Shown here: piece after piece, positions 34,445-42,960 of the stretch
Layout: every line of letters starts with the position of its first letter
Position numbering within the stretch: the stretch's first letter is position 1
NCBI GenBank assembly: GCA_964562985.1
Contig: CAZLWE010000014.1
Location: 1 to 59,699, forward strand
Reading direction: 5' to 3'
Length of the DNA: 59,699 nucleotides
DNA from: SHLQ01 sp964562985
GTDB taxonomy: Bacteria; Actinomycetota; Acidimicrobiia; Acidimicrobiales; SHLQ01
Program-made: the position numbers and the translations under genes
Notes under the pieces: generated by a model
Told to the model about the DNA's origin: nothing
Databases searched by the model: none
Seen by the model: the letters and a program-made list of their open reading frames with translations, nothing else

Positions 34445-35929
34445 AGTGCCCGCTCTTTATCGGAAGCGAGCACGAAGGACATGCCGATCAGGAGCAGTCC
34501 GAAGGCCACGAGTGCGAACGAGATTGCGTTGTAGCTACCGGTGACCGCAAGCTGTCCGGTTTGTGTCGCTGCTGCGACACCTGCGGCCGTGGTTGCGGTG
34601 GCCGCTGCGCCAGCAGGTGCTGCCGTCGTGGCGGTGGCCGCTTCAGCGGCATCATCGTTGTTCTCGACGGCGATTCCCTGCACTTCAACGCTTGGCTGTG
34701 CCGCGGCGTCGCTGCTAGCAGCGTCACCGTCGGTTCCGGCTGCGGCTGCGGCATCGCCTCCGTCGGTTCCGCCTGCGTCACTGCCAACTACGGCTACGGC
34801 ACCTCCGTCTGTTCCGGCGTCGTCGCTGCCGCCTTCCGACGATGCGGTGGCTGGGGCTGCTGGGGCGTCATCTGCTGGGGCGTCGCCGGCTGGGGCGTCG
34901 CCGGCTGGGGCGTCGCCGGCTGGGGCGTCGCCGGCTGGGGCGTNNNNNNNNNNNNNNNNNNNNNNNNNNNNNNNNNNNNNNNNNNNNNNNNNNNNNNNNN
35001 NNNNNNNNNNNNNNNNNNNNNNNNNNNNNNNNNNNNNNNNNNNCGTCTGCTGGGGCGTCGTCTGCTGGGGCGGTGTCGCAGATTTCGGTTGCGTCGCCTG
35101 CTGCGGCTGCGTCACCGGCTGCTGCGTCGTCGCCTGCTGTGTCTCCGGTGGAGTCGCAAACGGCTGGGGCGTCGCCTGCTGGGTCGTCGTCTGCTGGGGC
35201 GGTGTCGCAGATTTCGGTTGTGTCACCGGCTGCGGCGTCTCCGGTGGAGTCACAATCTACGGGGCCATCATCGGGTGCAACCGGGCATCCGGTAGCGGAG
35301 TCAATTTCGACCGGTTCACTTGACGCTCCTGCCGAACTGCTATCCGGGTTGACGGTGCACGCATCGTCACCGGGTGCCGAAATATCAACGGAGGGATCCG
35401 CTGGGTCGGTTGATGCATCAACTGGGGCTTCAGCTGCGGGGCCAACATCCACGAGCGTGAACCCGACACACTGTGGGTCCACCGAGTTGACGCCAGGAAC
35501 TCCGAGATGTCGAAGAGTCAGGGAACTAGCGCCAGAGCTGATTACTTGCCCACGATGGGTCACCGTGCTCGAGTTGACGTCATCAGGGATGTCGATGCTC
35601 GGCGGGGACACGTACCCGTTGTCGAGGGCCACGACGAATTGCTCACCTGGTTGGGTGCCGACATTGGGTTGCTCGTTGTGGAAGTCGTATCCGATCAACG
35701 TGACGTCGTAGGTTCCCGCGGGAAGATTGATGGCAAACGGTCCGGCGTTGTTGTCGACCCCGTTGTTGAGGAGTCGAACGCCGTCAAACTCCACGCTCAG
35801 TTCACCGCATCCTGCTTGAGCGTCCGCCGCGTTTGGTGCGACGAGCGTTGCCGCGGCGATGCTCAAAGCCCCGAATAGCCGAGTTGCACGTCGTATCGAA
35901 CGCTTCGATCGGGGTCGCCTGATAGTCAT
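34429..35929 (-). CDS. secreted repeat-rich surface protein with LAVTG sorting-type C-terminus (interrupted by assembly gap)
   Basis: The protein starts at ATG 35929 with a twin-basic signal peptide (RRPRSKRSIRRATRLF, hydrophobic core, cleavage near AQA) and a ~130-residue beta-rich N-terminal domain (CGELSVEFDGVRLL, INLPAGTYDVTLIGYDF). A long Asp/Ala/Pro/Thr-rich region with repeats follows, including two TEICDTAPADD copies and GDAPA pentapeptides. The C-terminus has LAVTG, then a hydrophobic helix (ISFALVAFGLLLIGMSFVLA) and the charged tail SDKERALAYTR, the layout of a sortase substrate; LAxTG is the motif of class E sortases. The 100-N gap sits in the repeat, so the frame appears to change across it. 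I treat both sides as one gene. Ligand or function is unknown. Confidence 0.75.
34876..34943 (-). repeat. 15-bp tandem repeats (GDAPA codons) running into the gap
   Basis: Four perfect 15-base units (TGGGGCGTCGCCGGC on the plus strand, 34876-34935) and a partial fifth run up to the first N. They encode Gly-Asp-Ala-Pro-Ala. The true copy number is hidden by the gap. Confidence 0.9.
34944..35043. other. assembly gap of exactly 100 N
   Basis: One hundred consecutive N, the conventional placeholder for a gap of unknown size. It falls inside the tandem repeat of the surface-protein gene, so repeat collapse is the likely cause. The N count says nothing about reading frame. Confidence 0.95.
35057..35220 (-). 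repeat. 35-bp perfect direct repeat in the surface-protein gene
   Basis: Bases 35057-35091 and 35186-35220 are identical and encode TEICDTAPADD in both copies. A shorter repeat (CTCCGGTGGAGTC) occurs near 35142 and 35240. Together they indicate internal duplication of a Cys-containing module. Confidence 0.85.
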
Positions 35930-36182
35930 GAGTTCCTCCGTTGGGTCTTCGCCCGTATGGAAGAGACTCTAGTGAATCTCGCGTACTCCACGCGCGGAAT
36001 TTGGCCACCCAAATAGGTGCAACTTTATGCGGAAGTGCGCGGAGAGTAACTCTCCCGATTCTTTGTGCGACCGGATTGCCCCGCACGGTGTGAAAATCCC
36101 CTCTGGAAGTGATGTTTAGTAGCCATCCATGTCGACCGGCTATCAAAAACCGCTCTGTGTGACGTTTTTAAGACGATTCACC

Positions 36183-36206
36183 ACTCCCCCCAACCTTGGG
36201 GGGAGT
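36183..36206 (-). terminator. strong hairpin downstream of the DUF937 gene
   Basis: ACTCCCCCCAA and TTGGGGGGAGT pair over 11 bases with a two-base loop, 20 bases beyond the DUF937 stop. It is a likely terminator for that transcript. Reading on, no U-run follows. The 296 bases from 35930 to 36225 otherwise contain no gene and should hold the surface-protein promoter. Confidence 0.65.
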
Positions 36207-36225
36207 CGAACATGTGCCGCTGGAT

Positions 36226-36864
36226 CTATCGACCCAGAATCTGGCCGAGGATCGCCTTGCCTGCTGGGCTGCCGAGTAGATCGCCTGCGACATCCATAAG
36301 GCCGCCACCATCGTCGTTGTCGTTACCGCCGGCGAGCATGTCAAAGATGCCGCCGAGGCCGGAGTCGGGTTGACGGGCCTGCTGCTGCTCACCGCCAAGA
36401 AGGCTGCCGAGGCCTCCCGCATCGAGGCCACCGGAAGTCAGGCGACGCCCGAGATAACCCATCACGATTGGTGCGAGCATCGGCAATAGGCGTTGGATGA
36501 GGCCGGCATCGAGTCCGGCGCTCTTTGCGACTGCGCTTTCCACTGCGCCCTGCTTGTTGCCGAACAGATGGCCGAGTACCCGAGCGCCATCGGAACCAAG
36601 TGCGCGAGATGCGTATCCACCGCCGAGGAGTGGGCCGAGCATGTCGAGGATCGAACCGTCATGGTCACTGCCGAGTGCTCCAAAGAGTGCGTTGGCTTGC
36701 GCCGGTTGTTGAGCAGCGCCCGCCAGCGATCCGAGCAGCATTGGAAGTGATGCTGCAACTGCCTTGCCCGCATCTTCGTTCGACGCTCCGAGCAGTCCCG
36801 CGATCTGGCCGATCGTGTCACCGCTGAATTGTTGTGCGAGTCCGCCGAGTAGTGAATCTGACAT
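36226..36864 (-). CDS. DUF937 family protein
   Basis: The 212-residue protein has the Gly/Leu/Ala-rich helical pattern of DUF937: MSDSLLGGLAQQFSGDTIGQ, AVAASLPMLLGSLAGAA, ILDMLGPLLGGGYASRAL, LFGNKQGAVESAVAKSAGL, LLPMLAPIVMGYLGRRL, with a Gly/Asp-rich tail ending GKAILGQILGR. The family is uncharacterised; its sequences look like bundles of amphipathic helices. ATG 36864 has GGAGG nine bases upstream, so the longer frame from 36936 was not used. It is followed by a strong hairpin at 36183. Confidence 0.85.
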   Translation of the reverse strand: MSDSLLGGLAQQFSGDTIGQIAGLLGASNEDAGKAVAASLPMLLGSLAGAAQQPAQANALFGALGSDHDGSILDMLGPLLGGGYASRALGSDGARVLGHLFGNKQGAVESAVAKSAGLDAGLIQRLLPMLAPIVMGYLGRRLTSGGLDAGGLGSLLGGEQQQARQPDSGLGGIFDMLAGGNDNDDGGGLMDVAGDLLGSPAGKAILGQILGR

Positions 36865-36936
36865 TTTGGGCCTCCAAGGAGTAGTGCTTTCTATTCGCAC
36901 CCTACAACGGCTGATGATCCCGCGGTGTTGAATCAC

Positions 36937-37815
36937 TCATCTGGTGGCGATGGCTAGTGCGCCAGGGACGACCTCGACCGTCGCCGGTGTCAGCCCTATC
37001 CGCTCGCCGTCGCCCCACAATTCGATTCCTGGGCTTTCGAGGTGGATCGACGTCCCGGTGTGGCGCTGAACCTCATCCCAATCGGCGGTGCCACCCTTTT
37101 GGCGTTGGATGTGTTGCAAAATTCCGAGGCGACCGACGTCCTCGATCGACGTGAAATGCAGGAGTCCGTCGTCGACGAGCGCGTCGGGGCATGCGAGCAT
37201 TCCGCCGCCGAAGAAGCAGGTGTTCCCGATTGCGAGCATGGCCGTGTCGGTGACTCTGCGGGTGCTTTCGTCTCCGCCGGTGATCTCATATGCGATTTGT
37301 GCACGGGTGAACCTTGGCAGTTCGGCGATGGCAGCGACCGTGTACAGCGATGGGCCGAGAGGCAACGACAGACTGTTCGCTCGGGCATTGATCGCCGCGG
37401 GAAACCCGGCGATGACGATCGAAGCAACCCAACGATGCGAGGAGTCGTCGGCGGTCGTTACCCGTAGAAGGTCGACCGTTTTGATCCCGTCGGCGGGGAC
37501 TGGGTTGGTGGCGCGTTGAAGCCCCATCGCAAAGTCATTGCCAGTACCCGATGGCACGATCGTCATTGCGATCCCGGTCTGCGCCACGCGCTGTATCGCC
37601 AGATGAACCAGGCCATCGCCGCCAGCGACAACGAGGCGTTCGATCGCCCCAGCTGCCACAGCTTTCTTGAGCGCGTCGGCTGATGCCTCTGCTGAGTCTC
37701 CGGTGAGGTCCACGACCTCGTGACCGTCGATCGTTGCTGCGAGCCTCTGGCGCGAAAAACCTCCCCCTCCTGATCGACGGCCGCTCTGAGGATTTTGGAG
37801 GAGATGAAGGGCCAC
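36937..37815 (-). CDS. diacylglycerol kinase family lipid kinase (DagK/YegS-like)
   Basis: The 292-residue kinase phosphorylates diacylglycerol or a related lipid, feeding phospholipid recycling. It has NPQSG near the N-terminus, VVAGGDGLVHLAIQ, the nucleotide-binding VPSGTGNDFAMGL, and later NTCFFGGGMLACPDALVDDG. The C-terminal half gives the beta-sandwich typical of the family. It starts at GTG 37815, nine bases after the helicase stop, suggesting one operon with 40829-37825. No membrane segment is needed for this soluble class. Confidence 0.9.
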   Translation of the reverse strand: MALHLLQNPQSGRRSGGGGFSRQRLAATIDGHEVVDLTGDSAEASADALKKAVAAGAIERLVVAGGDGLVHLAIQRVAQTGIAMTIVPSGTGNDFAMGLQRATNPVPADGIKTVDLLRVTTADDSSHRWVASIVIAGFPAAINARANSLSLPLGPSLYTVAAIAELPRFTRAQIAYEITGGDESTRRVTDTAMLAIGNTCFFGGGMLACPDALVDDGLLHFTSIEDVGRLGILQHIQRQKGGTADWDEVQRHTGTSIHLESPGIELWGDGERIGLTPATVEVVPGALAIATR

Positions 37816-37824
37816 GACCCAAGA

Positions 37825-40437
37825 CTAGGTTTGGCGGCGCAGTTCGTCGAAGACGAGTACGGCGCGGCCTGCTGCTTTCGAGCGGTCGACGTCGACCCAT
37901 CCGAGGAGCGCCCACTCATTGAAGCCTTCGGGGTCGACCACGATCTGACGCACGCCGATGCGCTCGCCGTCGGTGTCGGCTGCTGGGGTAGCTATTGGGA
38001 CGTCGAGTTGGAAGAACTCAGGAGCTCGCGCGTCGGGACCGGTCGAAACCTCGTCCTGCTCCTCGAAGTACGCGGCGACCATCGCTTCGACCTGATCGAC
38101 CGATCGCAGCCTCGTTGGTGCTCGCTCGATGTCGAGTGCGTGATCGGGGTCGGAGACTCGGGAGAGTTCGTCGCTGGTCCGGCGGCTCAGAAGCTGCACC
38201 CAACGGAATGCTTCGTTGCGGATCATCACCGAGAATGCACGGGCGTTGGAGGTGACGTCTCTTGGGGCGGCTTCGATCGTGGCGAAACGGCTGTCTGGGG
38301 TCGTGGAGTCGTCTTCGTCGGGGTTGATCATCCGCTCCCACTCATCGATGAGACTCGAATCGACCTGGCGCACCATCTCGCCGAGCCACTCGATCAGATC
38401 GATGACCTCATCGGTCTTCTCGCTGTCGGGAACGGTTTGATTCATCGCTCGATAGCAGTCGGTCAGATAACGGAGCACCAGACCTTCGCTGCGCTTCATG
38501 CCGTACTCCGACACATACTCGCCGAAGGTCATTACCCGTTCGTAGAGCTCGCGCACGACCGACTTGGGTTTGACGTTTTCCTGGCCTACCCACGGATGTT
38601 TTTCCCGAAAGCCGTTAAATGCCTCGTAGAGCTCGTCGCGTAAGGGCTTGGGATATTCAACTTCTTCCAGCCGATCCATGCGCTCGTCGTACTCAACGCC
38701 GTCTCGCTTCATCTCGGTGACCAGATCTGTCTTGGCCTTGTCGAGTTGGGCCGCGAGGATCGCGCCCGGGTTCTCCAGAACGGATTCGATGACCGACAAC
38801 AGATCCAGCGCGTGCTCAGGAGCGTCGCGGTCCATGTTCTCGATGACTTCGAGCGCGAAGAGCGACAACGGTTGGTTCAGCGCGAACTCGTCCTGCAGGT
38901 CGACCGTGACACGAACCGTGCGTCCATCGGCGTCGGGGGTATCGAGGTGCTCGACCACCTCGGCCTCGAGCAGCGAGCGATACATCGAGATCGCGCGGCG
39001 GATATGGGAGCGCTGGGCTTTGCGGGTCTCGTGGTTGTCCTGAAGTAGTGCACGTACGGCATCGCACCCACCGGGTTGTTCGTGCTCGCTCGTGACCGGC
39101 GGCCGATCGAGCAGGTTCAACAGCATTTGGTGACTGACGTTGAAACTCGACACCATCGGCTCGGGTGAGCCGTTCACGAGTTTGTCGAAGGTGTCCTCGG
39201 TCCAGTGGGCATAGCCTCGCTCCGGTGGCTTCCTTTTTTGGACCTTCTTCTTTTTCTTCGGGTTCTCGGCTGCTTTGCGCTCCGCGGCGAGGTTCTCAAT
39301 CACGTGCGGGGGAGCTTGGACCCAGACGGTTCCCTCGTCGTCAAAACCCTTGCGTCCAGCTCGCCCCGCAATCTGTTGAAACTCGCGCACGGTAAGGATG
39401 CGTACTCGCTGACCGTCGTATTTGAAGAGTTGTGTCATCAACACCGAGCGGATTGGAACGTTTACGCCGACGCCGAGCGTGTCGGTCCCGACGATTACTT
39501 TCAGCAGGCCCTTCTGGGCCAGCTTCTCCATCAGGAGGCGGTATTTGGGCAGGAGCCCCGCGTGGTGGATTCCGACCCCGTGGGAGAGGAACCGCTTGAG
39601 GTCCTTCCCGATCGGTGTATCGAAGCGGAAGTTACCGACCTCCTCGCGGATGGCCGCCTTCTCCTCTTTGGTGCAGATCGACAGGCTCGTGAACGACTGT
39701 GCAGCTTCCAGCGCGGACTTCTGGGTGAAGTAGACGACGTACGCTGGCGCCCGGCCCGATTCGAGGAGCGACTCGACCGATTCGTGGACCGGGGTGTTCT
39801 GCCACGCGAAGTCCAACGGCACCGGTCGTTCAGAACTCGAGACCGTGACCGTCTCTCTACCCGTTCGGGCGGTCAGGTCTTCTTCGAAATCAGCCGTCGG
39901 CCCGAGCGTCGCTGACATCAACAGGAACTGCACCTGGGGGAGTTGCAATAACGGCACTTGCCAGGCCCAGCCGCGTTGTGGGTCTGCGTAGTAGTGAAAC
40001 TCGTCGACGACCACCAGGTCGATGTCTGCTCCCGCCCCCTGACGTAATGCAAGGTTGGCGAGGATCTCCTGTGTGCAACAGATCACCGGAGCATCGGCGT
40101 TTACCGCCGCGTCGCCGGTGATCATGCCCACATTGTCTGAACCAAGCGCCCGGCTCAAGGCAAAGAACTTCTCCGACACCAACGCTTTGATCGGCGCGGT
40201 GTAATAGCTACGCGTCCCACGCGCCATGGTCGCGAAGTGGCCTGCCATACCGACCATCGATTTCCCCGAGCCAGTAGGGGTGGCCAGGATGACGTGGTTC
40301 CCCGTGAAGAGTTCAAGGATGGCCTCTTCTTGGGCTGGGTAGAGGTTCAGGCCGATCGAGGCCGAATAGGTCAAGAACGCGTCGATTAGCGCGTCGGGAT
40401 CTGCCTGATCACTGGGGAAATGGTCGAGGAGAGACAG
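37825..40437 (-). CDS. DEAD/DEAH-box helicase with DUF3516 C-terminal domain; probable CTG start
   Basis: The protein (870 residues from 40437) is a superfamily 2 helicase of the actinobacterial DUF3516 type: ATPTGSGKS (52-60), VVVDEFHYYADP (~143-154), LLMSATLG, a second RecA domain with GVNVPIRSVLMTQL and QQIAGRAGRKG, then a ~400-residue helical DUF3516 region. The first canonical start in the frame is TTG 40374, which cuts into residues that look conserved (ADPDALIDAFLTYSASIGLN). The frame opens at a TGA near 40471 and has no ATG, GTG or TTG before 40374, so CTG 40437 (MSLLDHFPS) is the best candidate start. It lies eight bases after the upstream stop. It probably unwinds RNA; no role is proven. 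Confidence 0.85.
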   Translation of the reverse strand: MSLLDHFPSDQADPDALIDAFLTYSASIGLNLYPAQEEAILELFTGNHVILATPTGSGKSMVGMAGHFATMARGTRSYYTAPIKALVSEKFFALSRALGSDNVGMITGDAAVNADAPVICCTQEILANLALRQGAGADIDLVVVDEFHYYADPQRGWAWQVPLLQLPQVQFLLMSATLGPTADFEEDLTARTGRETVTVSSSERPVPLDFAWQNTPVHESVESLLESGRAPAYVVYFTQKSALEAAQSFTSLSICTKEEKAAIREEVGNFRFDTPIGKDLKRFLSHGVGIHHAGLLPKYRLLMEKLAQKGLLKVIVGTDTLGVGVNVPIRSVLMTQLFKYDGQRVRILTVREFQQIAGRAGRKGFDDEGTVWVQAPPHVIENLAAERKAAENPKKKKKVQKRKPPERGYAHWTEDTFDKLVNGSPEPMVSSFNVSHQMLLNLLDRPPVTSEHEQPGGCDAVRALLQDNHETRKAQRSHIRRAISMYRSLLEAEVVEHLDTPDADGRTVRVTVDLQDEFALNQPLSLFALEVIENMDRDAPEHALDLLSVIESVLENPGAILAAQLDKAKTDLVTEMKRDGVEYDERMDRLEEVEYPKPLRDELYEAFNGFREKHPWVGQENVKPKSVVRELYERVMTFGEYVSEYGMKRSEGLVLRYLTDCYRAMNQTVPDSEKTDEVIDLIEWLGEMVRQVDSSLIDEWERMINPDEDDSTTPDSRFATIEAAPRDVTSNARAFSVMIRNEAFRWVQLLSRRTSDELSRVSDPDHALDIERAPTRLRSVDQVEAMVAAYFEEQDEVSTGPDARAPEFFQLDVPIATPAADTDGERIGVRQIVVDPEGFNEWALLGWVDVDRSKAAGRAVLVFDELRRQT

Positions 40438-40445
40438 CGTCCGGG

Positions 40446-40829
40446 CTAGCGCTCGACGCCAAAGCGTTCAAGTGCGGCCTTGGTGCGATCGAGCAGATAC
40501 TGCGGCACGCCGAAGGGAGTGTCGCCCCCACCAGAAGCTGCGCCATCACCGGCGTCGTCGGCTGCGCTCGCTCCCGCGGCGGCAGCTGCAGCAGCCGCCT
40601 CTTTCTCCGCAAAGTAGCGATCCCATGCCCGTTCGATGACGATGTTGTCGTGGTCGATGTGACCGAGCAGTTCACCGTTCTCGAAACGGACCCAGTAGCG
40701 CTTCCAGGTGATGCCATTCGACATCGCAACTTTGCCTCGTGTGCCTTTCGGAACGCGGGGAAGATCGGTCGTTGCCAGCACTTTGGCTCCCGACTTAATG
40801 CGTTGCGACAGATCGACGGATTTGGCCAT
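40446..40829 (-). CDS. conserved actinobacterial hypothetical protein with KOW-like N-terminus
   Basis: This 127-residue protein has an SH3/KOW-like segment (AKVLATTDLPRVPKGTRGKV, WKRYWVRFENGELLGHIDHD) followed by a charged helix, an Ala-rich stretch (a run of Ala at ~80-90), a Gly/Asp linker and a C-terminal helix GVPQYLLDRTKAALERFG. I know similar small proteins in other actinobacteria but not their function. It immediately precedes the helicase (eight bases), so it is likely translated together with it and may act on the same RNA process. Confidence 0.75.
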   Translation of the reverse strand: MAKSVDLSQRIKSGAKVLATTDLPRVPKGTRGKVAMSNGITWKRYWVRFENGELLGHIDHDNIVIERAWDRYFAEKEAAAAAAAAGASAADDAGDGAASGGGDTPFGVPQYLLDRTKAALERFGVER

Positions 40830-40916
40830 GGCGACAGGATAACGGGCGAGACTTCCTTTAGCAGAGCTTAAAGAGTGAGGAATTCGTGTTTACCTCGGAG
40901 AGCTATCGTTGCCACT

Positions 40917-42278
40917 ATGACGCGCTTAGGCCCCATCATTCTCGCGCTCGCCCTTCTGGCGACCGCTTGTTCTTCTGATCTCGTCGACGAGATCGCCGGT
41001 GTAGCCGATGACTCGACCGAGGCCGAGGTCGTGGAAGAGTCCTCAGGGAACACGACCGCTCCTACGGTCGCCGAGGCGCAAGACGTCGAGGAACCGTTCG
41101 TAGTCGAAGGGCCCACGACAACGCTCGTGCCGCCGCTCGAGGGACCGTTTAGTACCGATGGGGGCGCATTCACCGCCGACATTGACGAGGCGAGCCTGAT
41201 CATCGAAGAAGACCCCGACCGGGCGGCCGTCGCAGGCCTGACGTTCCCGACCGATTGGACCCGTCGCACGATCGACGGGTACGACGAACTCCTCTCGGGG
41301 CTTGGGGGCAACGATCCGCGCGATGGCATTCCACCGATCGACACACCGATCTTCGAGTCCCCAGCTTTGGCCAGCGAATGGTTGGCCCCAAGCGAACCCG
41401 GGGCCTTGGTGCAGTTCAACGGCGAGGCGCGCTTCTACCCGTTGTCGATCCTGACTCGCCACGAGATCGTCAACGATGCATTTGGCGACATTCCAATCGC
41501 GGTGACGTACTGCCCGTTGTGCAACACGGCCATCGCTTTCGATCGTCGTATCGACGGTGAAGTAATTCGCCTTGGCGTCTCGGGTCTGCTGCGAAACAGC
41601 GACCTCGTGATGTGGGACGACGCCACCACGTCGTTGTGGCAACAGGTCACCGGTGAAGCCATCGCTGGTGAATTCGCCGGCCTGAAATTGGAATCTGTGC
41701 CGACATCGATTGTGTCGTTCCGGCAATTCGCGGAGAACTTCCCTGATGGAGGCTCGCTGGCCGGCGAGAGTGCCCGCGGACGCTCACAGTACGGCGCAAA
41801 CCCATACGTTGGCTATAGCTCGTCGCAACGCCCCTTCTTGTTCGATGGCACGCTCGATGGACGCCTGCCGGCACTCAGCAGAGTCGTTGGTGTGAGTGAC
41901 GGTGACACCTCTGCTGCGTATTCGTTTGCACAAGCGGTGTCGCTCGGCGTCATCAACGACGAGGTCGACGGACGTCCGATCGTGGTTCTCGCAGGCGGAG
42001 ACACGAACGACGCGCTCGACAGCGGCCTGATCAGTGGCTCGCAGCCGATCGGTACCGCCATTGCACACGACCCGGTGGTCGACGGTCAGACGCTCACCTT
42101 CACCGCAAACGGCGACGAGACCTTCACCGACGAGCAGACTGGTTCTACGTGGAATGTCCTTGGACGCGCCACGGATGGCGAACTTGCCGGCACCCAACTC
42201 GCCCCGATTACGCATCAGAACGAGTTCTGGTTTGCGTGGCAGGCCTTCTTTGGGGCCGACACCCTCCGAGAGCTCTAA
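40917..42278 (+). CDS. DUF3179 domain lipoprotein
   Basis: The 453-residue protein has a lipoprotein signal (LALLATAC, Cys18) and an acidic linker. Residues ~130-400 match DUF3179: DGIPPIDTPIFESPALASEW, VQFNGEARFYPLSILTRHEI, VTYCPLCNTAIAFDRRIDG, LRNSDLVMWDDATTSLWQQV and SQYGANPYVGYSSSQRPFLF. The CPLCNT motif recalls metal or redox sites, but no function is established. The frame opens at 40875; ATG 40917 gives a normal signal. It is exported and membrane-tethered. It converges on bpa, with a perfect inverted repeat between them. Confidence 0.87.
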   Translation: MTRLGPIILALALLATACSSDLVDEIAGVADDSTEAEVVEESSGNTTAPTVAEAQDVEEPFVVEGPTTTLVPPLEGPFSTDGGAFTADIDEASLIIEEDPDRAAVAGLTFPTDWTRRTIDGYDELLSGLGGNDPRDGIPPIDTPIFESPALASEWLAPSEPGALVQFNGEARFYPLSILTRHEIVNDAFGDIPIAVTYCPLCNTAIAFDRRIDGEVIRLGVSGLLRNSDLVMWDDATTSLWQQVTGEAIAGEFAGLKLESVPTSIVSFRQFAENFPDGGSLAGESARGRSQYGANPYVGYSSSQRPFLFDGTLDGRLPALSRVVGVSDGDTSAAYSFAQAVSLGVINDEVDGRPIVVLAGGDTNDALDSGLISGSQPIGTAIAHDPVVDGQTLTFTANGDETFTDEQTGSTWNVLGRATDGELAGTQLAPITHQNEFWFAWQAFFGADTLREL

Positions 42279-42305
42279 CCAAAAACGCGAGCTCTGGCTC
42301 TCTCC

Positions 42306-42354
42306 GAAATTTGCGCGTTGAACGGCACTATTTGCCATACAGCGCGCAAATTTC
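42306..42354. terminator. perfect 12-bp inverted repeat between convergent DUF3179 and bpa genes
   Basis: GAAATTTGCGCG (42306-42317) and CGCGCAAATTTC (42343-42354) are exact reverse complements around a 25-base loop. The position 28 bases after one stop and 15 before the other suits a bidirectional terminator. The AT-rich ends of the arms and large loop also allow a protein-binding palindrome. Confidence 0.6.
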
Positions 42355-42368
42355 CGCAATAGCGTCCG

Positions 42369-42869
42369 CTACAGGTATGTTCCCGGACGGCTCGACGCAT
42401 CGATGGCGTCGCCGCTCGTGGCAGCACCGGGTGGGAGCCCTGGCTGTGCGCCTTGCTTGAGCTGTTGCAGCTGTTGAATAGCCGCGGCCTGTTGGGCCAT
42501 CGCCATGGCCTGGAAGCCTTGATGAAGCCCTTGGAGCCAGCCGACGAGCTGTGCTTGTGCGATTCGGAGTTCGCTCTCAGACGGTGGCGTGTCTTCGCAG
42601 TCGATGCACAGCTGGAACTCTTTGAGCTCGTCGAGCAGGTCGTCGCTCATCGTGTCCTCAAGCGCTGCCATCGTCTCGCCGTGGATGCGGGCGAGCAAGG
42701 AGCGGCCCTCCTCGTCGAGAGGAGCCTCACGAGCGGAGTTCATCAACGACTGCGTCATCGTCCCGAGTCGGATCAACTTGGCGGCGTCGGTGATGGTCGA
42801 AACGCCTTCGCCGTCTGCATCCGTTGCCGCAGCCTCGGTCTCTACCAATTCGGGTTCGATGTCGCTCAT
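42369..42869 (-). CDS. bpa: bacterial proteasome activator Bpa/PafE (DUF2587)
   Basis: The 166-residue protein forms an ATP-independent ring that opens the 20S proteasome gate in Actinomycetota. The signature ELRIAQAQLVGWLQGLHQGF with FQAMAMAQQAAAIQQLQQ is the conserved Bpa helix pair, preceded by KLIRLGTMTQSLMNSAREAP. The last residues are Gly-Thr-Tyr-Leu; the usual gate-opening tail is Gly-Gln-Tyr-Leu, so the key Tyr-Leu remains with one substitution. ATG 42869 follows GGAGA. Its presence implies proteasome genes elsewhere in the genome. Confidence 0.87.
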   Translation of the reverse strand: MSDIEPELVETEAAATDADGEGVSTITDAAKLIRLGTMTQSLMNSAREAPLDEEGRSLLARIHGETMAALEDTMSDDLLDELKEFQLCIDCEDTPPSESELRIAQAQLVGWLQGLHQGFQAMAMAQQAAAIQQLQQLKQGAQPGLPPGAATSGDAIDASSRPGTYL

Positions 42870-42960
42870 AGCCTGTCTTGCTCTCCGGGGTGATGCGCGA
42901 ATGGAACCGCGCGGGCCTACGGTCATTGTAGAGCGGTCCCGATCAAAGGTTTTGCTAACG

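Noticed and set aside
34876..34943. possible CRISPR-like array
   Set aside because: The 15-bp repeats have no spacers and encode GDAPA in frame, so they are coding repeats.
34541..35323. long plus-strand open frame over the surface-protein gene
   Set aside because: It is the antisense of a low-complexity repeat (Ala/Ser-Pro pattern) and includes the N gap.
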